Below, in pieces: positions 9,786-20,525 of a stretch of DNA of 64,000 bases. The notes beneath the pieces were generated by a model. It made no database searches. It worked only from the letters and a program-made list of their open reading frames with translations, and was not told where the DNA came from. Positions within the stretch are counted from its first letter, which is position 1. The number at the start of each line of letters is the position of its first letter. Both the position numbers and the translations under genes were made by a program. Origin of the DNA: Betaproteobacteria bacterium (GTDB lineage Bacteria; Acidobacteriota; Terriglobia; Acidiferrales; UBA7541); the NCBI GenBank assembly GCA_903970165.1, contig CAJCHZ010000006.1, positions 54,267-118,266 on the forward strand, given 5' to 3'.

Positions 9786-10841
9786 ATGCGCGTTCAAGCT
9801 TTTGGTATGTTGTTTTCCCTTCTCTCCGCGGCTGTGCTTTTGGCTTCTCTGGTCGCAGCCGCGCCCGACCGCGTTTCGATCATCGTCAACAAACAAGCTC
9901 GCCGCGTCGACGTTCTCATTGACGGCCAGGCCTTCACTTCCTATATATGGCCGGAGCGCCTCGCCAAACCAGTTCTCTATCCTCTGCGCACCGCCAATGG
10001 CACGATCATCACGCGCGGATTCCCTCTCGAACCTCGTCCCGGCGAGCACGTGGACCACCCGCATCACGCCGGGCTCTGGTTCAACTACGAAAGCGTGAAC
10101 GGTATCGACTTCTGGAACAATTCCGAGGCCATCAAACCAGACGATACGCCGAAGATGGGCACGATTTACCAGCGTTCCATCCCTTCCGCAAAAAGCGGAA
10201 ACGATCAAGGCGAATTGGAGGTTGAAGCCGACTGGACTACGTACGAAAAGAAAGTCCTGCTCAAGGAACATACGCGCTTCGTTTTTCGCGGAGGCGCCGG
10301 CTTCCGCAGCGTTGATCGCATCACGACTCTGAGCGCTCAGGACGAAAAAGTAGTTTTCGCCGATGCGAAAGACGGCATGTTGGGCCTTCGCGTTATCCGT
10401 GCTCTCGAATTGCCCTCCGACAAACCTGAGGTCTATACCGACGCCAGCGGCCGCGCGACAGCCGTCGCGAAGCTGGACAACACCGGCGTGAATGGCAACT
10501 ATCTCACCAGCGAAGGCAAGACTGGCGACGCTGCTTGGGGCACCCGCGGACGCTGGTGCAATTTAAGCGGCAAGGCCGGCGATGAGCCTGTTACGATCAG
10601 CATCTTCGATCACCCGCAAAACCCCGGATTCCCGACCTACTGGCACGCGCGCGGTTACGGCCTCTTCGCCGCGAATCCGCTCGGCGAAAAAATCTTCAGT
10701 AATGGGAAAGAAGAGTTGAATTTCACGCTGGCTCCAGGCCAAAACGTCACTTTCCGGTACCGCATTCTGATCTCTTCCGATATTCTGACGCCCGAGCGTA
10801 CCGAAGCCGCCTACAAGGAATTCGTCGCGGCGTATCACTAA
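9786..10841 (+). CDS. secreted PmoA-family (DUF6807) protein
   Basis: A 351-residue protein with a signal peptide (residues about 1-24) and a jelly-roll-like body. The segment GEHVDHPHHAGLWFNYESVNG is the hallmark of the so-called methane oxygenase PmoA family (DUF6807). Despite the name these are not methane oxygenases; they occur in polysaccharide and sugar-acid loci and their role is unproven. An AGGAGG-like site precedes the ATG at 9786, which I preferred over the earlier in-frame ATG at 9738. It converges on the sugar-acid dehydratase gene. Confidence 0.82.
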   Translation: MRVQAFGMLFSLLSAAVLLASLVAAAPDRVSIIVNKQARRVDVLIDGQAFTSYIWPERLAKPVLYPLRTANGTIITRGFPLEPRPGEHVDHPHHAGLWFNYESVNGIDFWNNSEAIKPDDTPKMGTIYQRSIPSAKSGNDQGELEVEADWTTYEKKVLLKEHTRFVFRGGAGFRSVDRITTLSAQDEKVVFADAKDGMLGLRVIRALELPSDKPEVYTDASGRATAVAKLDNTGVNGNYLTSEGKTGDAAWGTRGRWCNLSGKAGDEPVTISIFDHPQNPGFPTYWHARGYGLFAANPLGEKIFSNGKEELNFTLAPGQNVTFRYRILISSDILTPERTEAAYKEFVAAYH

Positions 10842-10888
10842 CTTTCGAATTTCGAGAGTTTCGCTCGGAATTTTGGATTTAAGGGAGT

Positions 10889-12613
10889 TCAGTGAATCTC
10901 AGGTTCGGGAATAGCCTCAGTTCCTTCCAGAAAATCGAAATCGCATCCCTCATCAGCCTGTTTGATGTGCTGCATATAAAGTTTGCCGTAGCCACGCCGG
11001 TAAACTCCCTGTTGCGGACGCCAGGCCGCTCGGCGCCGTGATAGTTCTTCTTCGCTGACTCGCATGTTGAGTTGGCGCCGCTCGACATCGAGCTCCACGA
11101 TATCGCCTTCCTTAATCAACGCGAGTGGGCCGCCCACAAACGATTCAGGCGAAACGTGCAGAACGCACGTTCCATAATTTGTGCCGCTCATTCTGGCATC
11201 GGAGATGCGCACCATGTCCCGCACGCCCTGTTTGAGAAGTTTCTGTGGGATTGGCAGATTGCCCCACTCAGGCATTCCGGGCGCGCCCTTCGGCCCCGCA
11301 TTGCGCAGAACCAACACACTGTTCGCATCCGCGTCGAGCGCGGGGTCATCGATGCGTGCATTCATCTCGTTGTAGCTATCAAACACGATGGCTCGGCCTT
11401 CATGTTTCAGCAGCCGCGGTTCCGCGGCAACGGGTTTAATCACCGCTCCTGTCGGAGCCAGATTGCCCCGCACGATGACCAGTCCACCGGAAGCGAAAAC
11501 CGGGTTGTCCACGTTACGAATCACATCCGAATTGTAAATTTCAGACGCGGCAACATTTTCGCCCAGAGTTTTTCCGGTCACTGTGAGGCAGCTCAAATCC
11601 AGGTGAGGGGACAGCGCTTTCAAAAGCGCGGACAATCCCCCCGCGTAATAGAAATCTTCCATCAAGTACTTGCCGCTCGGCCGAATGTTCGCCAGGACCG
11701 GGGTTTTCTTCGAAAGTTCATCAAAGTGATCGAGAGTCAGCTTGATTCCGGCTCGGCCCGCAAGAGCAATGATGTGAATCACAGCGTTGGTGGAACCGCT
11801 CAACGCAAGCACCGCCGTTATTGCGTTGCGAAAAGACGCCGCATTCAGAATGTTGCGCGGCTTTAAATCCTCCCACACCATTTCGACAATGCGCCGGCCC
11901 GCTCTATCGCACATCTTCGGATGATTCGCATCCACTGCGGGGATGGAACTTGCACCGGGAAGAGAAAAGCCCAGCGCTTCGGCAACGCTGGTCATCGTGG
12001 AAGCGGTTCCCATGGTCATGCATGTTCCGGCCGAGCGCGCGATTCCCTCTTCGATTTGCAACCACGCTTGCTGGTCAATGTTTCCGGCGCGCCGCTCGGC
12101 CCAATACTTCATTACATCCGACCCGCTGCCGAGAATCTGTCCGTGCCAGTTCCCCCGCAGCATCGGCCCGGCGGGAACGAAGATGGCCGGTAAATTCATG
12201 CTGATGGCACCCATCAAAAGCGCTGGAGTGGTTTTGTCGCAGCCTCCGAGGAGCACGCAGCCATCCACGGGATAGGAACGCAGGAGTTCCTCAGCTTCCA
12301 TCGCGAGCAGGTTGCGATACATCATCGTGGTCGGCTTCTGAAATGTTTCGCCAAGCGTGATGGCCGGCATTTCCATCGGGAAGCCGCCGGCCTGCCACAC
12401 GCCACGCTTCACAGCTTCCGCGCGCTCACGCAAATGGCTGTGGCACGGGTTGGCGTCGCTCCACGTATTGATAATGCCGATGACCGGTTTGCCCGCGTAG
12501 TCCGCCTGAATACATCCCATGGACGCAGCGCGCGAACGATGACCGAACGAGCGCAAGTCATCCGGTCCAAACCAGCGATAGCTTCTCAAGGATTTTGCAG
12601 TTTTTTGCGACAT
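10889..12613 (-). CDS. sugar-acid dehydratase, IlvD/Edd family (arabinonate/galactonate dehydratase type)
   Basis: A 574-residue Fe-S dehydratase. Cluster cysteines are seen in ANPCHSHLRE, VLLGGCDKTTPA and RSAGTCMTMGTAS, and the C-terminal swivelling domain contains GTNYGTCVLHVSPES. The GSTNAVIH motif and the length match the family. Ile/Val-pathway DHAD and sugar-acid dehydratases share this fold. The absence of neighbouring ilv genes and the sugar context favour a C5/C6 aldonate as substrate. The start at 12613 (MSQKTAK) fits the family; a longer in-frame extension looks non-coding. Confidence 0.88.
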   Translation of the reverse strand: MSQKTAKSLRSYRWFGPDDLRSFGHRSRAASMGCIQADYAGKPVIGIINTWSDANPCHSHLRERAEAVKRGVWQAGGFPMEMPAITLGETFQKPTTMMYRNLLAMEAEELLRSYPVDGCVLLGGCDKTTPALLMGAISMNLPAIFVPAGPMLRGNWHGQILGSGSDVMKYWAERRAGNIDQQAWLQIEEGIARSAGTCMTMGTASTMTSVAEALGFSLPGASSIPAVDANHPKMCDRAGRRIVEMVWEDLKPRNILNAASFRNAITAVLALSGSTNAVIHIIALAGRAGIKLTLDHFDELSKKTPVLANIRPSGKYLMEDFYYAGGLSALLKALSPHLDLSCLTVTGKTLGENVAASEIYNSDVIRNVDNPVFASGGLVIVRGNLAPTGAVIKPVAAEPRLLKHEGRAIVFDSYNEMNARIDDPALDADANSVLVLRNAGPKGAPGMPEWGNLPIPQKLLKQGVRDMVRISDARMSGTNYGTCVLHVSPESFVGGPLALIKEGDIVELDVERRQLNMRVSEEELSRRRAAWRPQQGVYRRGYGKLYMQHIKQADEGCDFDFLEGTEAIPEPEIH

Positions 12614-12781
12614 GAATGGACCCTTCTGGTTTTCATTGCGCGCATTGCACCAGTCGAACGCGCCCGCTCGAGCACTTGCGTTGACGCAGAGCAGTGTATT
12701 GTAGGGGGCTAAAAGTTGAGGCGTCAAACCGCGATTGACAGCGGAGGCTTTTTCAGTTTTCCTTTCGATCTGGGCACACAG

Positions 12782-13753
12782 ATGAAGAAACCGACGATTC
12801 TCGTTTTGGCCGAACCGGATGATCCGCCGCTCCCCATGCTCGGAGCGTTGCGGGAAGAGGGAAATTTTGTTATCGGAGACTCCGCGCAAGGCTTGGAAGC
12901 GGCGTGCGCCGATGCAGAGGCCATTTTGAACTGGTCCGGTTCGCTCTCTTTGATTCGCGAAGTATTTCTGAAGTGCCCCAACTTACGCTGGGTCCATTCA
13001 CGTTCGGTGGGCCTGGAGCGCACCCTTTTCCCTGAGCTGGTCAGCAGCAACGTCACCCTGACTAACGGCAGTGGCGTTTTCAGCCCGTCGCTCGGCGAAT
13101 TTGCTCTCGCCGCAATCCTGTACTTCGCCAAGGATTTCCGCCGCATGATTCGCAATCAGATGGCCGGCGTCTGGGAGGTGTTCGACACGACGCTTGTGGC
13201 TGGTCAGACCGTCGGTATCGTTGGATATGGCGACATCGGGCGCGCGATTGCCGAAAGAGTCCGCGGCGTGGGCATGAAAGTTCTGGCGGTCAAGCGCCAC
13301 GTTTCCGCGACCGACAAGCCGGATCCGCTCGTCGACGAAGTTTATAGTTCGGAACGCCGCAAAGAAATGATTCCACGGTGCGACTACATCGCTGTTGCTG
13401 CACCGTTGAATGAGGAAACCCGCGGACTGATTGGCGAGCGGGAAATTGCGGCGATGAGACCTACGGCGGTCGTGATCAATGTTGGCCGCGGTCCAATCAT
13501 CGACGAAAACGCTCTGATTAAAGCGCTTACGGAAAATAAAATAAAAGGCGCCGCCCTGGACGTCTTCGTCCAGGAGCCGCTGCCCGCGGGACACCCCTTT
13601 TACAATCTGGAAAACGTGCTGCTCTGCCCGCATTGCGCGGACCATACTCCCGATTGGCTGGACAACGCCATGCGATTCTTTATAGAGCAGTTCGGAAGAT
13701 TCCAGCGCAGCGAGCCCCTCTTGAACATCGTAGATAAAAAGCTGGGATATTGA
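12782..13753 (+). CDS. D-isomer-specific 2-hydroxyacid dehydrogenase
   Basis: A 323-residue NAD(P)-dependent dehydrogenase of the GyaR/phosphoglycerate dehydrogenase fold. The nucleotide-binding motif is GIVGYGDIGRAI. The catalytic Arg lies near VAAPLNEETRG, the Glu follows NVGRGPIIDENAL, and the His is in CPHCADHTPDW. It would reduce a 2-keto acid such as glyoxylate or hydroxypyruvate, or run the reverse reaction. It is divergent from the sugar-acid dehydratase gene, so the two may act in one pathway. The ATG at 12782 gives the normal N-terminus. Confidence 0.9.
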   Translation: MKKPTILVLAEPDDPPLPMLGALREEGNFVIGDSAQGLEAACADAEAILNWSGSLSLIREVFLKCPNLRWVHSRSVGLERTLFPELVSSNVTLTNGSGVFSPSLGEFALAAILYFAKDFRRMIRNQMAGVWEVFDTTLVAGQTVGIVGYGDIGRAIAERVRGVGMKVLAVKRHVSATDKPDPLVDEVYSSERRKEMIPRCDYIAVAAPLNEETRGLIGEREIAAMRPTAVVINVGRGPIIDENALIKALTENKIKGAALDVFVQEPLPAGHPFYNLENVLLCPHCADHTPDWLDNAMRFFIEQFGRFQRSEPLLNIVDKKLGY

Positions 13754-13824
13754 ACCGCGCGATTACGAGCAGGATGGTCCTGGCAACGTTCGCGGACGCG
13801 AGCGTTCGTCAGGCGCAATAAAAT

Positions 13825-14484
13825 CAGCGGATGAGCCTGTAAGCCGGATTCTGTGCGGCGCGCCATTCGTCAAACGAACGGCGCGCTGCGGCGATCATTC
13901 CTCTAGGTCACGGCTCACGCCGTGACTCCAGCAGCCTACCCGAGGGTTGCTCTCGCCGATGGATTGCTCCATCGCCGAGGAAGAACATCGGCTTGCGCAA
14001 ATGTTCTCGGCGAGCCGGGCCGGCTCTCCCCTCCTATTTGGCCTTGCACCACGCGGGGTTTTCCGTGCCTCCGGTGTTGCCACCGGAGCGGTGGGCTCTT
14101 ACCCCACCTTTTCACCCTTACCTAACGGAGCGAGCGTTGCGAAGACGTCTCGCAGGTTTTCCTGCGCGATGCCACCGTGCTGCACTCTGCCGGCGGTTTA
14201 AGTTTCTGTGGCACTATCCGTGAACTGTGGCACAGGCTTCAGCCTGTGTGCTTTTCTTCGGCGACGAATTCGCGATGCTCGCTACGCACTGCGACTGCGC
14301 GTATTCGCTGGCCCCACCAAAGAGCACAGACTGAAGTCTGTGCCACTGCTCCCCTGACGTTATCAGGCGCGTTGCCCTATTTCGTCACCGGCTCTTGCGA
14401 GCCTACGACGACGGTGTCCGGACTTTCCTCCCGCCCGGCCATCTTGCGATGGCCGAGCCAGCGATCACCCGGCCCACCCGCCGC
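13825..14484 (-). ncRNA. rnpB: RNase P RNA (class A) with an expanded specificity domain
   Basis: On the minus strand the gene shows GAGGAAAGTCCGGACACC, the AGTGCCACAGAAA block, GGTAAGGGTGAAAAGGTG, GCAAGGCCAAATAG, GGGTAGGCTGC and the 3' end AATCCGGCTTACAGGCTC. An 11-bp P1 helix forms between 14471-14481 and 13827-13837, fixing both ends. At about 660 nt it is far longer than the usual 350-400 nt. About 120 nt of the excess is an inverted pair of palindromic repeats (14227-14346) just before the AGTGCCACAGAAA block. The P12 and P15-P17 arms are also long. It processes the 5' end of tRNA precursors with protein RnpA. Confidence 0.95.
14227..14346. repeat. REPIN-like element (inverted pair of CTTCAG palindromes) inside rnpB
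   Basis: The left arm (14227-14252) and right arm (14323-14346) are near-perfect inverted copies of GTGGCACAGRCTTCAGYCTG. Each arm is itself a palindrome centred on CTTCAG or CTGAAG. The 70 bp between them also fold, with CGAATTCGCG pairing against CGCGTATTCG. The whole element can form one long hairpin in the RNase P transcript. A single half-copy of the same family lies at 63599-63622. Confidence 0.8.
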
Positions 14485-14488
14485 CCAA

Positions 14489-14494
14489 ATTATA
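14489..14494 (-). promoter_or_regulatory. -10 box of rnpB
   Basis: A perfect TATAAT on the minus strand, seven bases before the predicted 5' end of RNase P RNA. No strong -35 is seen. Confidence 0.65.
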
Positions 14495-14608
14495 GCCGAT
14501 AGAGATGGAATGAACAGAGGAACTGCGGCTCCGGAAGACACCGGAGTTAAAAGTTGGGTCACAGCTAAGGTCGGAAAAAATCAGCAGACCCTCCCCGAGT
14601 TTTTTGTG

Positions 14609-14770
14609 AGTGTTGCATCTAAAGGATTTAAGCTCACTGTATCCCCAGCAGAATTAACAGTTGCGGGACCTCCGCAAACTATTGATTTTACACGACTTGG
14701 CGGACCAAAAATGCCGGCGAATAAGGCCAGCGCCAAGGATCCTGCAAGTGTTGCTTATAAAGGATTTAGC
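14609..14770 (+). repeat. 69-bp-period repeat array, three units
   Basis: A roughly 24-bp motif related to AGTGTTGATT..TAAAGGA.TTAG starts at 14609, 14678 (degenerate) and 14747, exactly 69 bp apart. Three related copies lie at 54070-54215. The surrounding 14485-14876 interval holds the rnpB promoter and no convincing gene. A plus-strand frame runs through the array (repeated V-S/D-S-K-G-like peptides), but it also crosses rnpB and is probably a by-product of the repeat. Confidence 0.6.
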
Positions 14771-14876
14771 TCATCAATACGCCAACCAACAAACACCCCT
14801 CTCACCGTAGGTTTCATTCATACGAGCCGACTTGGATTTGATATGGATGCGAATCGCCATTTCGTCGGTTCGTAAG

Positions 14877-16298
14877 TCAGATGACGAGCTCCGGGCTTGG
14901 AGTCGCCGACGCGCCTTCCTGAACAGGTCCCTGCTCCGTGTGGACGGGCCAATAGCGGAAGAGTACCCACGCCAGGATGGCCCAGAGCACGAGGCGCAGT
15001 GCGTTCTTTCCCGGAAAAAGCGGACCAAGCTCGGAGAACACAAGAATGTTGTAAAAGGCATGCGCCAGAGCCGCGGGGATGACAGAAGAAAAACGCAATG
15101 TGAGCCATGCCAAAACATAATTGATGACCAGGCACATGGCCACGCGGGAGCCGAGAATTGTCAGAGTACCGATTATGGTGGCCCGAGAAAAAGAAACGTC
15201 CGAGTGGAAATGAAAAGCCGCCCAAACGATTCCAACGAGGACGATCCCACGATGAATGCTGTACCTCTTAACGAAATGACGTTGCAGTAGACCACGAAAA
15301 ATCAACTCTTCAAAAAAAGCTGGCAAAATCAACAGGCAAAGCCAGGGATCGGGCAGATTGAAGAAGGAGCCCAAGTCTGGCCGCACTTCTCTCCCAAAGC
15401 CTTGGGCTGCCCACTGGGCTCTTGCGAGTAGATATTGCCCTGCAGCAAGGAGCCCGGCAATGCCGATGGGAAACGACAAGCCCAGCGCCGCATGCCGCGG
15501 TTCTGGAAGCCGAGTCACGCCCCAAATGACTTGTCGATTTTCCTTCCCCATGATCCAAAGGAGGACGCCGAGCGCGGCCGCGGCCTCCGCGACGGTGGAT
15601 AACCTGTTAAACCAAATACTTTGAGCATAGACGGGCATTCGCGACCAAAAGACCAGCGAGGGACCTATCGTGAGAAAGCCTAGTACGACAGATACGAGAA
15701 TCAGAGGCCCAATCAAAACCCAAACGACCCACTGCAGCCGACACCAAGCGTCTGAATCAGTGGCTTCCCTTGGGGGGCTATCGGGCAATGAAAGAGGGAG
15801 ACGGGCAATGCCAAAGGTCAGCCGCGCAGTATAAGCTGCTACAAGCACAAGACCAGCGAAGCAGAAGAAAAAGCCGGGGAGCGAGACCCATCCAGCCCAG
15901 TCAAGAGACTTCGCGTTTTGGGCGATGTGGTGGGTGGACTGAAGGATGGAAGTCGCAGGCCTAGCGAACCAGAAGATCTGTGCGAGGATCAGGCCAGAAC
16001 CAGCGATGCCTGGCGCAAGGATTGACAACAAAATACGGTGGACGGCATGGCTCCCGGGCCAGAAGCAAACGAAGTACGCTGCCATTCCAGCGAACATGAC
16101 TAACAAACAGAGCGCGATTGTGAGGGGAACAGCCTGCTCAATCGAGAGCTCGGCGTGACGGCCGCCGGCAGGTCCGAACTCGAATGGCAAGAACCTGAGG
16201 TGCGGAGAAACTGTGAGGCAAATCGCACCAGCGAGGATGAGAAGCTGAGCAGGATCTGCCGGAATAACTGATCTGATGAATTTCGCGAGACGCTTCAC
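14877..16298 (-). CDS. CPBP-family intramembrane metalloprotease (CAAX protease-like)
   Basis: A 473-residue membrane protein with about ten helices. The C-terminal third carries the CPBP/Abi signature: FEELIFRGLLQ (EExxxR), AAFHFHSD and LAHAFYN, whose Glu and His residues bind the catalytic metal. Bacterial members cut within membranes or process prenylated and peptide substrates. The N-terminal 250 residues are extra helices not found in the minimal domain, making this member long. It is a lone gene between rnpB and ligA. Confidence 0.88.
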   Translation of the reverse strand: MKRLAKFIRSVIPADPAQLLILAGAICLTVSPHLRFLPFEFGPAGGRHAELSIEQAVPLTIALCLLVMFAGMAAYFVCFWPGSHAVHRILLSILAPGIAGSGLILAQIFWFARPATSILQSTHHIAQNAKSLDWAGWVSLPGFFFCFAGLVLVAAYTARLTFGIARLPLSLPDSPPREATDSDAWCRLQWVVWVLIGPLILVSVVLGFLTIGPSLVFWSRMPVYAQSIWFNRLSTVAEAAAALGVLLWIMGKENRQVIWGVTRLPEPRHAALGLSFPIGIAGLLAAGQYLLARAQWAAQGFGREVRPDLGSFFNLPDPWLCLLILPAFFEELIFRGLLQRHFVKRYSIHRGIVLVGIVWAAFHFHSDVSFSRATIIGTLTILGSRVAMCLVINYVLAWLTLRFSSVIPAALAHAFYNILVFSELGPLFPGKNALRLVLWAILAWVLFRYWPVHTEQGPVQEGASATPSPELVI

Positions 16299-16379
16299 GG
16301 CACTCCCCGCAATTGCAGCATTATGCCTTATAGCTGGAGCGTTCGCTAATGTTTAACAAATCGCCGACTCCCTGGTTGT

Positions 16380-18434
<2,055 letters not shown>

Positions 18435-18485
18435 TCACCCGACATTATATAGAATGATGTGTGCCGCAGAAGATTTGGAGTGAAA

Positions 18486-19454
18486 GTGAACGCAGAAATA
18501 CAAAACGCTTTGCTGATTCACAACCCTAACGCCGGAAACGGCGGAAGCGGGCGCCGCACCATGCTGGATGAAGCGCGCCGGATTTTTGCTTCGAGTGGAA
18601 TTCAGACGGACCTCGCGGAAACAACCAAGGCTGGCGATGCGACGGAGATCGCGCAGCGCGCGCACACCGAGGGACGCCATCTCGTGATCGCCTGCGGAGG
18701 CGATGGCACTTTGAATGAAGTCGTAAACGGGTTGGCGGGCCAGCAAAATGGCCATCGCGTGCCGCTGGCCCTGCTTCCCGGTGGAACGGCAAACATACTT
18801 GCGAAGGAGCTGAACCTTCCCTGGGACATTCCGAGTGCGGCGGAAAAGCTGGTTCGCGGCGAAATAAAAGAAATCGCGCTGGGAATGGCCACGCCACTGA
18901 AGGAACCCGCGAAGAAGAAATACTTTCTGAGCGTTGCGGGCGCCGGCCCCGACGGAATGATTGTTTATTCGATTGATCTGGATTTGAAGGCGCGGGTCGG
19001 CATTCTCGCTTACTGGTGGCAAGGCGCGTACGAAGCCTTCCGCTATAAATTCCAGCACTTTCGAATTACCTCCGCGGGCAAGGAACTCGACGCATCGCTT
19101 GTCGTTGTCGGACGGACCAAAAATTACGGTGGGCCGTTTAAAATCACCACGGATGCGGATTTGTATGAAGACAAGTTTGAGTTGATGGCGCTGACGACGC
19201 AGAGCGGATTTCGTTATCTTAGCTACCTGCCGACGCTATGGATGGGAAAACTGCGCGGGGCGGAAGGCGTGCATTTTTGGAAAGCGGATTCGATTGTGTG
19301 CGACCAGTTGGGCGAGAATCCGGTTTACGCGCAGGTGGATGGTGAGGCACTCGCGCGGCTGCCTGTAGAGTTCAAAATTGTACCGCGGGCGCTGAAACTG
19401 GTGGTGCCCCCTAGCGGCAAGAATCTGCCTTCTTCTGCAGCAACAAAGTCGTAA
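18486..19454 (+). CDS. diacylglycerol/lipid kinase, YegS/DgkB family
   Basis: About 322 residues. The catalytic N-terminal domain shows HNPNAGNGGSGRR, then the glycine-rich nucleotide site CGGDGTLNEVVNGL and LLPGGTANILAKEL. The C-terminal beta-sandwich ends VEFKIVPRALKLVVP. Such enzymes phosphorylate diacylglycerol or related lipids for phospholipid turnover. I chose the GTG at 18486, six bases after GGAG; an ATG at 18459 is an alternative but overlaps a TATATAGAAT-like promoter element. It is followed two bases later by the next gene, implying an operon. Confidence 0.9.
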   Translation: MNAEIQNALLIHNPNAGNGGSGRRTMLDEARRIFASSGIQTDLAETTKAGDATEIAQRAHTEGRHLVIACGGDGTLNEVVNGLAGQQNGHRVPLALLPGGTANILAKELNLPWDIPSAAEKLVRGEIKEIALGMATPLKEPAKKKYFLSVAGAGPDGMIVYSIDLDLKARVGILAYWWQGAYEAFRYKFQHFRITSAGKELDASLVVVGRTKNYGGPFKITTDADLYEDKFELMALTTQSGFRYLSYLPTLWMGKLRGAEGVHFWKADSIVCDQLGENPVYAQVDGEALARLPVEFKIVPRALKLVVPPSGKNLPSSAATKS

Positions 19455-19456
19455 CC

Positions 19457-20500
19457 GTGGACATTGTTACGCATGGACTGGCATCGCTGGCCATCGCACG
19501 GGGATTTTTTCCTCGAGCTGGCAAAGCAGCCATGGCCGGCTCCGTGCTTGCGGGTACCATCGCAAACGTCGACTGGTTAAGTTATTGCTTTGGTCCTTCG
19601 GCTTATCTCGCCTGGCACCATACTTATCTCCACTCGATTCTTGCGGCCCTACTGATCCCGGCCATTCTTTCTGCTATTCCCCTTAAAGCCATCGTTCCAA
19701 AACACATGCCCGCTCCTGGGGATGTGAGCGCCGGACAAAACCTGCGGGGCAGACTCTTTCCAACGGCATTTTTATTGTTGTTCTGCGCGGCTTTGTTGCA
19801 CATCGCGATGGATGCCTGCCAATCCACCGGGGTGACGCTCTTTTGGCCCTTCAGCTCCACGCGATTCGCGGCGGATTGGCTTCCCCGCATTGACCCGTGG
19901 ATACTTACGATTCTCATTTTAACAATTGCATTTCCAGAACTGTTGCGGCTGGTGAGTTCGGAGATTGGCGCAAAAGACAAAAGGCCCCGAGGGCAAACGG
20001 GAGCGATTGTCGGGCTCGTTTTGATTTTTGTTTACGTGGGAGCGCGCGGAGTTTTGCATTCCAACGTTCTTGCCATGATGAACGCGCGAACGTTTCATGG
20101 GGAAACGCCGCGGCGAGTCAGCGCCTTTCCAGGGGCCCTCTCCCTGCTTACCTGGCATGGGGTTGCGGAGACTGAGACGGCGCTCAACGAAATCGAAGTG
20201 GATGCCACCGCTGGAAGCACATTTGACCCTGACACCAGCTTGAGGCTTTTCAAGCCCGAAGATTCGGCGGCATTGGATGCGGCGCGAGATACGGCGACCG
20301 CGAGGCGTTTTCTCGTTGCCGCAAGGATTCCCAAGGCATCGGTTGAGAAAAACGAAACGGGCTACGTGGTCATTCTGCGCGACTTGAGCTATGCGGCGAG
20401 AGGCGACACGGGGCGTGAAGTCGCGGCGGTTATCGAGCTGGATCCGAACAAAAGAGTGACATCGGAAGAATTGGTTTGGGCGCGCGAACTGCGCCGCTGA
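19457..20500 (+). CDS. membrane-bound putative metal-dependent hydrolase (YdjM/DUF457-like)
   Basis: A 347-residue protein starting at GTG two bases after the lipid kinase stop. The N-terminal half is membrane-spanning, with histidines in MDIVTHG, AWHHTYLHS and LHIAMDACQSTG arranged as in the YdjM/LexA-regulated inner-membrane hydrolase family. The C-terminal 130 residues are soluble and probably extracytoplasmic. The substrate is unknown; pairing with a lipid kinase suggests membrane lipid metabolism. Confidence 0.8.
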   Translation: MDIVTHGLASLAIARGFFPRAGKAAMAGSVLAGTIANVDWLSYCFGPSAYLAWHHTYLHSILAALLIPAILSAIPLKAIVPKHMPAPGDVSAGQNLRGRLFPTAFLLLFCAALLHIAMDACQSTGVTLFWPFSSTRFAADWLPRIDPWILTILILTIAFPELLRLVSSEIGAKDKRPRGQTGAIVGLVLIFVYVGARGVLHSNVLAMMNARTFHGETPRRVSAFPGALSLLTWHGVAETETALNEIEVDATAGSTFDPDTSLRLFKPEDSAALDAARDTATARRFLVAARIPKASVEKNETGYVVILRDLSYAARGDTGREVAAVIELDPNKRVTSEELVWARELRR

Positions 20501-20525
20501 GCCCATCCCACACTCCTTGTTCGCA

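Noticed and set aside
14609..14770. CRISPR array
   Set aside because: Only three units, one degenerate, with no conserved repeat of proper length and no cas genes in the window.
14177..14875. Plus-strand frame of 232 codons across rnpB and the 69-bp array
   Set aside because: It runs antisense through the conserved core of RNase P RNA and has no ribosome site or family match; the peptide repeats follow from the DNA repeat.
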